Of a DNA stretch of 64,000 nucleotides, positions 52,615-61,277 are shown one piece after another (the stretch's first letter is position 1; each line of letters begins with the position of its first letter). This stretch comes from Umezawaea tangerina. Its GTDB lineage: Bacteria > Actinomycetota > Actinomycetes > Mycobacteriales > Pseudonocardiaceae. The position numbers and the translations under genes were made by a program. The DNA is taken from contig NZ_PVTF01000011.1 in NCBI RefSeq assembly GCF_003002815.1, positions 186,001 through 250,000 of the forward strand. The letters run 5' to 3'. Below the pieces are notes generated by a model. It saw only the letters and a list, made by a program, of their open reading frames with translations, was not told the DNA's origin and searched no databases.

Positions 52615-54063
52615 TCAGAAGACGTCGCGGTGCGGTTCGCGGGCGCGCACCTCGTCCAGGTCGTCCAGGCGCTGGAGTCCTTGCAGGGGGCGGGACATCC
52701 GGTGGTTGCCGCGCAGTCGGGGGGCGTGCCGGTCGAGCCACGCCCAGTAGCCCGCGGTGAACGGGCAGGCGCGGTCGCCGGTCCGCTTCCGGGGGTCGAA
52801 CCAGCAGTCGCCGCAGTGGTCGGTCATCCGGTTCAGGTACGCCCCGCCGCTGAGGTACGGCTTGGTCGCGATGACACCGCCGTCGGCGTGCTGGCTCATG
52901 CCCACCACGTTCACCGGCATGACCCACGGGAAGCCGTCCACGAAGGACGTGGTGAACCAGTCGTCGAGCGCCGCCGGGTCGTAGCCGCGTTGCAGCGCGT
53001 GGTTGCCGAGCACCATCAGCCGCTGGATGTGGTGCACCCACCCGTGGTCGCGGACGCCCTCCAGCGCCGTGCGCACGCAGGCCGCCCGCACACCACCCGG
53101 TCGCAGCGCCCGCCACCAGTCCGGCAACGGCGCGGTGGCACCGAACTCGTTGCGCGCCCGGTACTCCGGCCCCAGGTGCCAGTAGAGGTGCCACACGTAC
53201 TCCCGCCACCCCAGCACCTGCCGCACGAACCCCTCGACGCTCGCCAGCGGCGCGTCCCCGGCGTGGTAGGCGCGTTCGGCCGCGCGCACGACCTCCAGCG
53301 GGTGCAGCAGGCCGTGGTTCAGCGGCACGGACAGCAGCGAGTGCGCCATCGTCGGGTCGCGCCTGAGCACGGCGTCCTCGTGCGGTCCGAAGTGCGGCAG
53401 CCGGTCCCGCACGAACACGTCGAGCGCGGCCAGCGCCTCCTGCCGGGTGATGGCGAACCAGCGCGGTCCGTCGACCCCCGTGGTGGGCAGGTCCAGTGCG
53501 TCCAGGTCGGCGCGGACCGCCGCGTCGACGTCGTCCTCCCGCGGCCACCACGGTTCCGGCACGCCGAGCCTCGGCGACCTCGGCGGTGGTTCGCGGTTCT
53601 CCACGTCGTGGTTCCACCGGCCGCCGACCGGGTCACCGCCGTCGACCAGCACGCCGAACCGGCGGCGCTGGTCGCGGTAGAAGTCCTCCATCAGGAACGT
53701 CGTGCGGTCGCCCGCCCACTCGGTGAACTCCTCGCGGCCCAACGCGAACGCGGGCGTGGGCAGCACTTCGACCCCGAGCCGCCGCAGAAGTCCTTCTGCG
53801 GCAAGGGATCCCGGTTGGTGGGCGACCACCGGCCGACCGAAGTCGCGGATCGCCTCCGCGTAGGTCCCGGCCCGGACCAGGGTCGCGCGGTCGCCAAGCT
53901 CCGCGGCGAGGTGCCTGATGCCGGAGAGCACGAGGTGCAGCTTCTGCCGGTGGTAGGGCTTGCGCCGCAGCGCCGCGGCCGACTCGACGAGCAGGATCTC
54001 GCCGGAGTGCCCGGCGTGGAAGTGCGGACCCAGCTGGTCGCCGAACAGCAGCAGCGCGGTCAC
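52615..54063 (-). CDS. Iron-sulfur bacterial cryptochrome/(6-4) photolyase (FeS-BCP type)
   Basis: The protein has 482 residues from a GTG at 54063 (VTALLLFGDQLGPHF), where family homology begins; an in-frame start at 54141 would add an unconserved stretch. The N-terminal Rossmann domain (LLVESAAALRRKPYHRQKLH) and the FAD domain (GFVRQVLGWREYVWHLYW, then HHIQRLMVLGNHAL) define the DPRP/FeS-BCP group. Four Cys expected to hold a 4Fe-4S cluster are present: one in RAACVRTALEG and three in DHCGDCWFDPRKRTGDRACP. Relatives repair (6-4) photoproducts with blue light. Confidence 0.92.
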   Translation of the reverse strand: MTALLLFGDQLGPHFHAGHSGEILLVESAAALRRKPYHRQKLHLVLSGIRHLAAELGDRATLVRAGTYAEAIRDFGRPVVAHQPGSLAAEGLLRRLGVEVLPTPAFALGREEFTEWAGDRTTFLMEDFYRDQRRRFGVLVDGGDPVGGRWNHDVENREPPPRSPRLGVPEPWWPREDDVDAAVRADLDALDLPTTGVDGPRWFAITRQEALAALDVFVRDRLPHFGPHEDAVLRRDPTMAHSLLSVPLNHGLLHPLEVVRAAERAYHAGDAPLASVEGFVRQVLGWREYVWHLYWHLGPEYRARNEFGATAPLPDWWRALRPGGVRAACVRTALEGVRDHGWVHHIQRLMVLGNHALQRGYDPAALDDWFTTSFVDGFPWVMPVNVVGMSQHADGGVIATKPYLSGGAYLNRMTDHCGDCWFDPRKRTGDRACPFTAGYWAWLDRHAPRLRGNHRMSRPLQGLQRLDDLDEVRAREPHRDVF

Positions 54064-54290
54064 CGGACGCCACCCGCCCACGGGGATCTGCTCGCGGCGC
54101 GAGAGGGGATGCGGATCACGGGTCGACGCTAGGGCGCGCACCGCCTCCCCGCACGACGGACACCGCGCAGTCCACTATCGGGCGACGGACCCGAGGGCGT
54201 GACCACGACGGCGTCCCGGTGGGCCGTCGGCACGTCCTGCGGAGGTGGTGCGCCGTGCCTACAGTGCCGTCGTGGTGAGAGGGGTTTCCG

Positions 54291-54911
54291 GTGGGAGCAG
54301 GGGTGCGGGTGCCGGTGGAGCACCGGTGGCTGGGACTGGACCGGCGGACGTTCGGGCCCGGTCTGGTGGCGCTGGCGGTGGCGCTGGTGCTGATCTACGG
54401 GCTGCCCGCGCTGGACGCCGCGATCCCGTGGCACAACGAGATCCGCGCCGGTGACGTGCTCGACCTCGGCGACGGCGCCACGGCGGTGCCGCCGGTCGGG
54501 TGGCAGCTCGAGGACGGCACGCTGACCGGTGGAGCCGGAACGGGCGCGACCAGCCTGCAGGTGCTGCTCGTGACCGGCGGCACGACCATCGGGATGCAGG
54601 GCACCGCGTTCCGGGGGACGGCACGGGCGTTCCTGGACCAGGTGCGCCGCTCCGAGGGCGACAACGCCCCCGCGGTCGACGGGGAGGTCGGCACGCTGAC
54701 CACCGACGCGGGTCTGGTCGGGGTGGTGCGGAGCACGACCGGTCCCGGAGGTGACGGCGTCGAAGCCGCGTTCAAGATGGCCACGGGCACGGCCGTGGAC
54801 GCGGCCCCGGCACTGCTGGTGCGGGTCCGGTCCGCGCCCGGTCAGTTCGAGCGGCAGCGCGACAAGGTGACCGCGCTCCTGCGCAGCATCGCACCGGGGA
54901 CGACCCGATGA
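54291..54911 (+). CDS. Membrane-anchored protein of unknown function
   Basis: This 206-residue protein has one N-terminal hydrophobic segment (FGPGLVALAVALVLIYGLPA) and an extracytoplasmic domain (WHNEIRAGDVLDLGDGATAV, then PPVGWQLEDG). Its last part (LLRSIAPGTT) overlaps the ATG of a PrsW-like protease gene. I do not recognise a named family, although the layout is common in actinomycete operons with PrsW. The coupling suggests it is a substrate, partner or sensor of the protease. The start is a GTG at 54291; a GTG at 54303 is possible. Confidence 0.7.
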   Translation: MGAGVRVPVEHRWLGLDRRTFGPGLVALAVALVLIYGLPALDAAIPWHNEIRAGDVLDLGDGATAVPPVGWQLEDGTLTGGAGTGATSLQVLLVTGGTTIGMQGTAFRGTARAFLDQVRRSEGDNAPAVDGEVGTLTTDAGLVGVVRSTTGPGGDGVEAAFKMATGTAVDAAPALLVRVRSAPGQFERQRDKVTALLRSIAPGTTR

Positions 54912-56056
54912 CGGCCCCGGCCAAGGCGGCGCAGCTGGCCGCGATCGAGCAGTCGGGGTGGGGGCGGCCGTTCCGGTTCGTCCAGCCGCACAACCTCGCG
55001 TTCTGGGTCTACCTGCTGGGCGTGGGCGGTGGCGTGCTGGCGGTGCTGCGCTACTTCGGTCCCGCGGTCGGGTTCTACGGCCCCGCGCTGACCGGGGGAG
55101 TGCTGCTGTTCGGGCTCTACCTGGTGCCGTGGCTGCTGTTGCTGCGCCACCACAACCGCTTCACCAGCCAGCCCGCCGGGCTGCTGGCGACCGCGTTCGC
55201 CTGGGGCGGGATCGCCGCGCCGTTCTGGATCGCGCTGCCCGCCAACGACGCGCTGCTGCGGATCTGGTCCAAGGTCGGCGGTACCTCCTTCGCCGCCGAC
55301 TGGGCCGCCGGGCTCACCGCGCCGGTCGACGAGGAACTGGCCAAGGCGCTGGGCCTGGTCCTGCTCATCGGCCTGGCCCCGCGGCTGGTCCGCAGTGCCT
55401 ACGACGGGTTCGTCATCGGCGCGTTCACCGGTTTGGGCTTCCAGGTCTTCGAGGACGTCCTCTACGTCTACAACGGCGCGGCCCAGACCTACGGCGCCGA
55501 CCAGGTCGGCACCGCGGTGCAGATGTTCCTCGTCCGCGGCGCGGCGGGCGTCGTCTCCCACGCCCTGTTCAGCGCCATCTTCTGCACCGGCCTCATGTGG
55601 GTGCTCGGCCGCGTCCCCGGCGACCGCGACGTGCCGCGCGGTGTGCTGGCCATGCTGACCGCGATGGTGTTCCACTTCGCCTGGGACGACATGACCGGCC
55701 TGAGCGGTGGCGGTGCCCTGGCCGTGGTGCTGCCCTTCCTCATCGCCGCGGTGGAGCTGGTCGTCCTGTTCGCCGTCCTGCGCCGCGCCGCGCGGCAGGA
55801 ACGCGCGTGGACGCGGGACCTGCTCGGTCCAGAGGTCGACGCGGGCGTCGTGGACCCCGCGCTGCTCGACGCGGTCAGCGGCCTGCGCAAGCAGCGCAGG
55901 GCCTACCGCAGGCACCTGCGCGCGCGGCGGAGGTCCCGGCACCTCGTGGAGGCCGCCCGCGACCTCGCGCACGAGATCGCGCGCGCCGACGGGAACGACA
56001 CACCGGAGGTCGAGCACGCCAGGAGCGAGCTGCGCAGGCTGCGCGGCACCGGCTGA
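54908..56056 (+). CDS. PrsW-family intramembrane metalloprotease-like protein
   Basis: This 382-residue protein has about eight membrane segments. The PrsW signatures are present: Glu-Glu in APVDEELAKAL, FQVFEDVLYVYN with an acidic residue, His in GVVSHALFSAIFCTGL and His in MVFHFAWDD. The ~100 C-terminal residues are a soluble, Arg-rich, probably coiled segment (KQRRAYRRHLRARRRSRHLV). In Bacillus, PrsW cuts an anti-sigma factor; the target here may be the anchored protein encoded by the preceding, overlapping gene. The ATG overlaps that stop by 4 bp. Confidence 0.88.
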   Translation: MTAPAKAAQLAAIEQSGWGRPFRFVQPHNLAFWVYLLGVGGGVLAVLRYFGPAVGFYGPALTGGVLLFGLYLVPWLLLLRHHNRFTSQPAGLLATAFAWGGIAAPFWIALPANDALLRIWSKVGGTSFAADWAAGLTAPVDEELAKALGLVLLIGLAPRLVRSAYDGFVIGAFTGLGFQVFEDVLYVYNGAAQTYGADQVGTAVQMFLVRGAAGVVSHALFSAIFCTGLMWVLGRVPGDRDVPRGVLAMLTAMVFHFAWDDMTGLSGGGALAVVLPFLIAAVELVVLFAVLRRAARQERAWTRDLLGPEVDAGVVDPALLDAVSGLRKQRRAYRRHLRARRRSRHLVEAARDLAHEIARADGNDTPEVEHARSELRRLRGTG

Positions 56057-56192
56057 CCACGTCTTCCCCAGCGGCGACGACCGGTTCACGGCGGGGTGTG
56101 TTTGGGACCCGTTCCCCACGGGAACACCAGCCCCGAGCAGAACAGAGCAGCAACGGACCGCTGTTGCCGCCGGAGGAAGGGAAGACGTCATC

Positions 56193-56459
56193 GTGGGCAT
56201 CTTGGGTTGGATCGTTCTGGGCCTCATCGCGGGTGCCATCGCGAAGGCGATCATGCCTGGCAAGGACCCCGGCGGCATCATCGTCACGATCCTCATCGGC
56301 ATCGTCGGCGCGATCCTCGGCGGGTTCATCGGCCGCGCGCTGTTCAACAGCGACATCAACAGCTTCTTCGACCTGAGCACGTGGCTGCTGGCCATCCTCG
56401 GCTCGCTGGTGCTGCTCGGCATCTACCGGCTCGTCACGGGTCGTCGCGCACACGCCTGA
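56193..56459 (+). CDS. GlsB/YeaQ/YmgE-family (transglycosylase-associated) membrane protein
   Basis: This 88-residue protein starts at a GTG with GGAGGAAGGGAAG upstream. Three glycine-rich membrane segments (VGILGWIVLGLIAGAIAKAI, GGIIVTILIGIVGAILGGFI, WLLAILGSLVLLGIYRL) and the MPGKDPGG loop define the family. It is stress-related in several bacteria, but its biochemical role is unknown. A strong terminator follows. Confidence 0.92.
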   Translation: MGILGWIVLGLIAGAIAKAIMPGKDPGGIIVTILIGIVGAILGGFIGRALFNSDINSFFDLSTWLLAILGSLVLLGIYRLVTGRRAHA

Positions 56460-56470
56460 CCCCGTCTTCC

Positions 56471-56507
56471 CGAAAGGCCCCGGTGGCTTGGTCGCCGGGG
56501 CCTTTCG
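56471..56507. terminator. Hairpin terminator after the GlsB-like gene
   Basis: A perfect 13-bp stem (cgaaaggccccgg and its complement ccggggcctttcg) with an 11-nt loop begins 11 bp after the stop codon. Confidence 0.85.
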
Positions 56508-56622
56508 CATGTCCTGGTGTGCGGCCGTTCCGTGCTGTCCACGAAGGACATCCGCCGGGACCCCACCTCCGAGTGGGCGTTCGTCACGCGGGTAGCGGAC
56601 GGGCGTTGGCGACATCGGAGGC

Positions 56623-56640
56623 GAGACCGAACGTTCTTTC
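56623..56640. promoter_or_regulatory. TetR operator GAGACCGAACGTTCTTTC (copy 1)
   Basis: This 18-bp site with the near-palindromic core GAACGTTC lies 15 bp before the TetR gene at 56655. Its exact complement recurs at 57518-57535, before the next gene. Confidence 0.8.
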
Positions 56641-56654
56641 GTTATCATGGGCCC

Positions 56655-57245
56655 ATGGCACGCAGCGAACCCGACAGCCGGCCGTCCGAGGCGCGGACGC
56701 GGCTGCTGACCACGGCCAGCGGGATCTTCTACGCGGAGGGCATCCACTCCGTCGGCGTGGACCGGATCCTGGCCGAGGCGCAGGTGACGCGGGCCACGTT
56801 CTACCGGCACTTCCCCGGCAAGGAGGACCTCGTCCTCGCTTACCTGGACGCCGCCGACCAGGCCATCCGCGGCCAGGTGGCCGCGGCCGTCGCCGTCGGG
56901 CTGGCGCCGGTCGACACGCTCCGGGTCGTCGGCGAGGCGATCGCGCAGGGCATCCGGTCGCAGGGGTTCCGCGGGTGCGCGTTCCTGAACGCGGCGGCGG
57001 AGTACTCCGACCCCGACCACCCGGTGCACCGGGCTGTGCTCGCCCACCGGCAGTGGTTCCTGGAGGCCATCACGGAACTGCTGGCCCGCGTCCGGGAGGA
57101 GTCGGCCGAGCCCGCGGCCCTGCACTACGTGATGCTGCGCGACGGCGCCATGGCCTCGGGCTGCCTGTTCGACCCGGAGCTGGTCTGCGAGACCTTCCTG
57201 CGGGGAGTCGACGGACTGCTCCAGGCGCACGCCGGGCGCGCCTGA
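56655..57245 (+). CDS. TetR-family transcriptional regulator
   Basis: This 196-residue protein has the helix-turn-helix RTRLLTTASGIFYAEGIHSV, VDRILAEAQVTRATFYRHFP and GKEDLVLAYL. The ATG at 56655 sits directly after an operator-like site; the frame upstream (to 56517) runs through that site and is rejected. A single Cys in FRGCAFLNAAAE is placed as in TetR proteins that sense electrophiles, but this is only suggestive. The same 18-bp site stands before the following gene, so it probably represses itself and the membrane-protein/flavoprotein operon. Confidence 0.92.
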   Translation: MARSEPDSRPSEARTRLLTTASGIFYAEGIHSVGVDRILAEAQVTRATFYRHFPGKEDLVLAYLDAADQAIRGQVAAAVAVGLAPVDTLRVVGEAIAQGIRSQGFRGCAFLNAAAEYSDPDHPVHRAVLAHRQWFLEAITELLARVREESAEPAALHYVMLRDGAMASGCLFDPELVCETFLRGVDGLLQAHAGRA

Positions 57246-57468
57246 CCGACCCGACCGGCGGACGCCGGGGGAGTGTGCACAAAGGACGGTCGGCCCATGG
57301 CGCGAGCGGGAAGTGCCGACCGGTGAAGAGTTCCGCGGCTGTCCGGGGTGTACCCGTACGGCCGCGTCAGCCTGTCCGCGTCCGGGTCGTCGGCATCCCC
57401 GCGTGACCTGAGCCGCGCGGCCTTCGGGCGTCTCCGGCCGGTGCCGGAGGGCACGTAAGAATTCGGAT

Positions 57469-57535
57469 AGAACGTTCTGTCTTGACGCTGCCGTGCCCAG
57501 GGCGCCATGCTTCCAGAGAAAGAACGTTCGGTCTC
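57469..57535. promoter_or_regulatory. TetR operators upstream of the membrane protein/flavoprotein operon
   Basis: A perfect palindrome AGAACGTTCT lies at 57469-57478. The exact complement of the 56623-56640 site (GAAAGAACGTTCGGTCTC) lies at 57518-57535, 22 bp before the GTG at 57558. Two sites 50 bp apart may bracket the promoter. Confidence 0.8.
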
Positions 57536-57557
57536 CCAAATCTGTGAAAGGACCATC

Positions 57558-58115
57558 GTGACCACCCTCGACTCGCCCGCCACCAGCGGGTTCGCGCCCG
57601 CGTTGCGTCGGCTGTACTTCGTGCGGTTCGCGTTCGCCATCGTCTGGGCGGCGCTGCTGATCGTCACCAAGTCGCAGATCGGGCCGCTCGGCATCGCCCT
57701 GATCGTCGTCTACCCGCTGTTCGACGTCGCCGCGGCGGTCGTGGACGCCCGTTCGTCGCGTGCCACCGGATCACCGCGCGGCCTGTACGTGAACATCGCG
57801 ATCAGCCTGCTCGCCGCCGTCGGCCTGGCCGTCGCGGGTGCCTCCGGGGTGCCCGCGGTCCTGAGCGTGTGGGGTGCCTGGGCGATCGTCGCCGGGCTGG
57901 TCCAGCTGGTCGTGGGCCTCGGCCGCCGCGGGATGGGTGGCCAGTGGCCGATGATCCTGAGCGGGGGCATCTCCGTGCTGGCCGGTGGGTCGTTCATCGC
58001 GATGGCGGGCGCTGAGGACGCCGCGCTCACCAACGTGGCGGGCTACGCCGCCATCGGCGGCATCTTCTTCCTGGTCTCGGCGCTGCGCCTGGGCCGTGCC
58101 GCGAAGGCGAGCTGA
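57558..58115 (+). CDS. HdeD/DUF308-like integral membrane protein
   Basis: This 185-residue protein starts at a GTG with GAAAGGA upstream. Six hydrophobic segments are counted, among them YFVRFAFAIVWAALLIVT, GIALIVVYPLFDVAAAVV and IGGIFFLVSALRL. The paired Asp (PLFDVAAAVVDARSS) and Gly-rich helices resemble DUF308/HdeD-type membrane proteins of unknown function. It is separated by one base from the flavoprotein gene and shares its operator, so a membrane role linked to redox or toxic-compound stress is possible. Confidence 0.75.
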   Translation: MTTLDSPATSGFAPALRRLYFVRFAFAIVWAALLIVTKSQIGPLGIALIVVYPLFDVAAAVVDARSSRATGSPRGLYVNIAISLLAAVGLAVAGASGVPAVLSVWGAWAIVAGLVQLVVGLGRRGMGGQWPMILSGGISVLAGGSFIAMAGAEDAALTNVAGYAAIGGIFFLVSALRLGRAAKAS

Positions 58116-58116
58116 C

Positions 58117-59556
58117 GTGGACAGCGCGACCTACGACGTCGTCGTCATCGGCGCCGGTCCGGTCGGGGAGAACGTCGCCGACCGGGTGGTGCGGGGTGGC
58201 CTGAGCGCCGCCGTCGTCGAGCGGGAGCTGGTCGGTGGCGAGTGCTCCTACTGGGCCTGCATGCCGACCAAGGCGCTGCTGCGCGGCGGGGCCGCTCTGC
58301 GGGCGGCCCGGCAGGTGCCCGGTGCGCGCGAGGCGGTGACGGGCGACCTCGACGTGGCGGCCGTGCTGCGCCGTCGCGACGACTTCGCCTCGCACTGGGA
58401 GGACGACGGGCAGGTGTCCTGGCTGGAGCAGGCCGGGATCGCGCTCCACCGCGGTCGGGGGCGGATCCGCTCCGCCCGCGTGGTCGAGGTGACCGGTGAG
58501 GACGGTGCCGTGGTCACGCTGACCGCGCGGCACGCGGTCGTCGTCGCCACCGGGAGCGGCGCACTGGTCCCGGACATCGCCGGACTGCGCGACGCGGCAC
58601 CGTGGACCAGCCGGGAGGCGGCCGCCGCGAAGGCGGTCCCCGGCAGGCTCGCGGTCATCGGCGGCGGGGTGGTCGCGACGGAGATGGCGACCGCGTTCGC
58701 CGGTCTGGGGTCGTCGGTGACGGTGCTGGCCCGTGACGGCGTGCTGCCCCTCGCGGAGCCGTTCGCAGGCGACCTGGTCGTGGAGTCGTTGCGGGACAAG
58801 GGTGTCTCGGTGCGCGTCGGCGCCGAGGCCGGGTCCGTCAAGCGCGCCGACGACGGGACGGTGTCCATCACGCTCACCAGCGGCGAGCAGGTCGAGGCCG
58901 ACGAGCTGCTGGTGGCGGTGGGGCGCACGCCGAACACCGGGGACATCGGCCTCGACACCATCGGGCTGGAGCCGTGGTCCTGGCTCGCGGTCGACGACAC
59001 GCTGCGGGTCGTCGACGGCGGCGGCGACCCGTTCGACGGCGGCTGGCTCTACGCCGCGGGCGACGTGAACCGGCGGGTCCTGCTCACCCACCAGGGCAAG
59101 TACCAGGCCCGTGCCGTGGGTGACGTGGTCGTGGCCCGCGCGAAGGGCGCGGCGGTCGAGGACGGCCGGTGGGGCAGGCACGTGGCGACAGCCGACGGGC
59201 GCGCGGTGCCGCAGGTGGTCTTCACCGACCCGGAGATCGCCTCGGTGGGGCTGACCGCGGCCGCCGCGGAGGCCGCCGGGCTGCGGATCCGGGTGGTGGA
59301 CCACGACCTGGCCGCCCTCGCCGGGTCCTCGCTGCACGCCGACGGCTACCGGGGGCGCGCCCGGATGGTCGTCGACGAGGACCGCGCGGTGGTCGTCGGC
59401 TTCACGCTCGCGGGCCCGGACGTCGCCGAGCTGCTGCACGCCGCGACGATCGCGATCGTCGGGGAGGTCCCGCTGGACCGGCTGTGGCACGCCGTTCCCG
59501 CGTTCCCCACCGTGAGCGAGGTCTGGCTGCGGCTGCTGGAGGCCTACGGCCGCTGA
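58117..59556 (+). CDS. FAD-dependent pyridine nucleotide-disulfide oxidoreductase
   Basis: This 479-residue protein has the FAD loop VVVIGAGPVGENVADRVV, a redox-active pair in GGECSYWACMPTKALLR (C-x4-C, as in glutathione/mercuric/dihydrolipoamide reductases), the NAD(P) loop AVIGGGVVATEMATAFAGLG, GWLYAAGDVN for the second FAD contact and the dimer interface FTDPEIASVGLTAAAAEAAG. The second conserved His-x4-Glu of the interface is not obvious (WHAVPAFPTVSEVWLRL has His but shifted), so it may not be a classical disulfide reductase. It is co-transcribed with the membrane protein under the TetR operator. Confidence 0.9.
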   Translation: MDSATYDVVVIGAGPVGENVADRVVRGGLSAAVVERELVGGECSYWACMPTKALLRGGAALRAARQVPGAREAVTGDLDVAAVLRRRDDFASHWEDDGQVSWLEQAGIALHRGRGRIRSARVVEVTGEDGAVVTLTARHAVVVATGSGALVPDIAGLRDAAPWTSREAAAAKAVPGRLAVIGGGVVATEMATAFAGLGSSVTVLARDGVLPLAEPFAGDLVVESLRDKGVSVRVGAEAGSVKRADDGTVSITLTSGEQVEADELLVAVGRTPNTGDIGLDTIGLEPWSWLAVDDTLRVVDGGGDPFDGGWLYAAGDVNRRVLLTHQGKYQARAVGDVVVARAKGAAVEDGRWGRHVATADGRAVPQVVFTDPEIASVGLTAAAAEAAGLRIRVVDHDLAALAGSSLHADGYRGRARMVVDEDRAVVVGFTLAGPDVAELLHAATIAIVGEVPLDRLWHAVPAFPTVSEVWLRLLEAYGR

Positions 59557-59569
59557 CCGGGGCACCGGG

Positions 59570-59601
59570 CGCGTGGGGATCTCGCGGGAGATCCCCACGC
59601 G
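59570..59601. terminator. Bidirectional hairpin terminator
   Basis: A perfect 14-bp stem (cgcgtggggatctc and its complement) with a 4-nt loop lies between the convergent flavoprotein and PPOX genes. Confidence 0.85.
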
Positions 59602-59608
59602 GCGGGGC

Positions 59609-60079
59609 TCAGGACGACGGCGCGCTCATCATCCGGGCCAGGAACTCGTCGAACTCGGCGGTCGCGCCCGGTGGGGGCTGCCACTGGTAGTGGGCCGACT
59701 CGACGACCACCCGGAACAGCAGCCTGCCGGGGGTGGCGTCGTCCGGCGGCGCGGCGGCCTCCGCGGGCAGGGGCCGGGCGCGGTACTTCTCGAACAGCCG
59801 GCGGAAGTGGGCCTCCGCGTCGTCCGTCGTCGGGGCGAGCGCCCGCCCGCGCAGGGTCGCGCACTCGTAGGGGTTGTCCAACGCCGAGACCGAGACGGTG
59901 ATGCGCGGGTCGCGGTCGAGGTTGCGGGGCCACGCGCGTCCCGGCATGCCGTTGATGAGCACCAGATCCTCGTGCAGGTCCACCCAGACCGGGGTCACCG
60001 AAGCACTTCCGTCGCGGCGGGCGGTCGCGATGTGCGCGAAGTTCGGCGCGCGCAACAGGTTCTTGATCTTCTCGTCCAC
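59609..60079 (-). CDS. Pyridoxamine 5'-phosphate oxidase-like (PPOX) flavin/F420-binding protein
   Basis: This 156-residue protein starts at a GTG (VDEKIKNLLRAPNFAHIA). The split-barrel pattern ATARRDGSASVTPVWVDLHE, VLINGMPGRAWPRNLDRDPR and ITVSVSALDNPYE is typical of PPOX-class F420- or FMN-dependent proteins of actinomycetes. It lies 29 bp downstream of the Tet(X)-like monooxygenase on the same strand and is probably co-transcribed, perhaps providing a second redox step or reduced cofactor chemistry. Confidence 0.88.
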   Translation of the reverse strand: MDEKIKNLLRAPNFAHIATARRDGSASVTPVWVDLHEDLVLINGMPGRAWPRNLDRDPRITVSVSALDNPYECATLRGRALAPTTDDAEAHFRRLFEKYRARPLPAEAAAPPDDATPGRLLFRVVVESAHYQWQPPPGATAEFDEFLARMMSAPSS

Positions 60080-60108
60080 TGGTGTTCCCTTGTCGTCGCT
60101 GTGGTCGC

Positions 60109-61245
60109 TCAGCCGACCGGGTCCTGGCCCGAGAACAGGGCGAGCAGGCCTCGGGGTGTGTCGGCGCCGAAGAGCAGCTTGTGGTTGCGGTCGGACTCGG
60201 CGGCGAAGTGCGCGCCGCGGGGGAACAGCGCCTGTTCGTACTCGCTCAGGGCGGCCTCCACGTCGTCGGGGTGCGCCGCGATGGCCTCGCCGAGCTCGGA
60301 GCCGTCGAACATGGCGAGGTTGGCGCCCTCGCCCGCGAACGGCGACATGAGGTGGGCGGCATCGCCCAGCAGGGTGACGCCCGCGACCCGGTCCCACCGG
60401 TGCCCGACCGGCAGGGCGTTGACCGCGCGGGGGACGAGCGCGGTCGCCGAGTCGGTGATGAGCGCGGTGAGCTCGGGCGCCCACCCGGCGAACTCCGCCG
60501 CGACCACGGCCGCCGCCGCGGCCGGGCTGGTGAAGTCGATGCCGTCGATCCACGACCGCGGCTTGGTGAGCGCGACGTAGGTGTGCAGGACGCCGTCGGG
60601 CTCCCGGTGCGCGAGGATCCCCTTGCCCGGTGCCAGGGCGAACAGGGCGCCGTCGCCGACCGCCTTGGCCGCCGCGGAGTGCCGCTCGTCGGCGTCGTGC
60701 AGGTAGGTCTCGACGAAAGACGTGCCGACGTACTCGGGCGTGACGTCGGACAGCAGCGGGCGGATCCTGGACCAGGCGCCGTCGGCACCGACCAGCAGAC
60801 CGGTGGTCGCGGTCGTCCCGTTCGCGAAGACCAGCTCGTGCCGCCCGCCGCCGAGGCGTCGGACGTCGGTGACCTTGTGGCCCCACCGGATCACCCCGTC
60901 GGGCAGGGAGTCGAGCAGGATCCGCCGCAGGTCCCCGCGCAGCACCTCCGGACGTCCACCGGTGCCGTCGTCGGGCTCGTCGAGCAGCACCCTGCCGTGC
61001 TGGTCGAGCACCCGCGAGGCCTCGCCGCCCTCGTGGATGATCGCGCGGAACCGCCCGGTGAGGCCCGCCGCCTCCAGGGCGAGCTGCCCGTTGTACTCGT
61101 GGATGTCGAGCTGGCCGCCCTGCCCGCGGACCTCCGCCGACGGCTCGGCCTCGTAGACGGTCGCGGGGATGCCGTGGACGTGCAGGACGCGGGCGAGCAC
61201 CAGCCCGCCGAGCCCCGCGCCGACGATCGTGACCGGAGTGGTCAT
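60109..61245 (-). CDS. Tet(X)-like FAD-dependent monooxygenase
   Basis: This 378-residue class A flavin monooxygenase has the FAD loop VTIVGAGLGGLVLARVLHVH, then GQGGQLDIHEYNGQLALEAA, RGDLRRILLDSLPDGVIRWG and GDAAHLMSPFAGEGANLAMF. These segments match Tet(X) point for point (its GGTLDLHKGSGQEA, RNDLRAILLNSL and GDAAHLMPPFAGQG). The family includes tetracycline destructases and many enzymes that hydroxylate other aromatic polyketides, so the substrate cannot be named. It is divergent from a TetR gene, with two operator-like dyads between, so induction by a ligand is expected. Confidence 0.9.
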   Translation of the reverse strand: MTTPVTIVGAGLGGLVLARVLHVHGIPATVYEAEPSAEVRGQGGQLDIHEYNGQLALEAAGLTGRFRAIIHEGGEASRVLDQHGRVLLDEPDDGTGGRPEVLRGDLRRILLDSLPDGVIRWGHKVTDVRRLGGGRHELVFANGTTATTGLLVGADGAWSRIRPLLSDVTPEYVGTSFVETYLHDADERHSAAAKAVGDGALFALAPGKGILAHREPDGVLHTYVALTKPRSWIDGIDFTSPAAAAAVVAAEFAGWAPELTALITDSATALVPRAVNALPVGHRWDRVAGVTLLGDAAHLMSPFAGEGANLAMFDGSELGEAIAAHPDDVEAALSEYEQALFPRGAHFAAESDRNHKLLFGADTPRGLLALFSGQDPVG

Positions 61246-61277
61246 CGGTGAATCCCTTCAGTTTCGTCGGCTCCTGT

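Noticed and set aside
60109-61245. Calling the flavin monooxygenase a tetracycline-resistance gene
   Set aside because: Motif similarity to Tet(X) is strong, but the same family hydroxylates many other aromatics. Resistance cannot be inferred from sequence alone.
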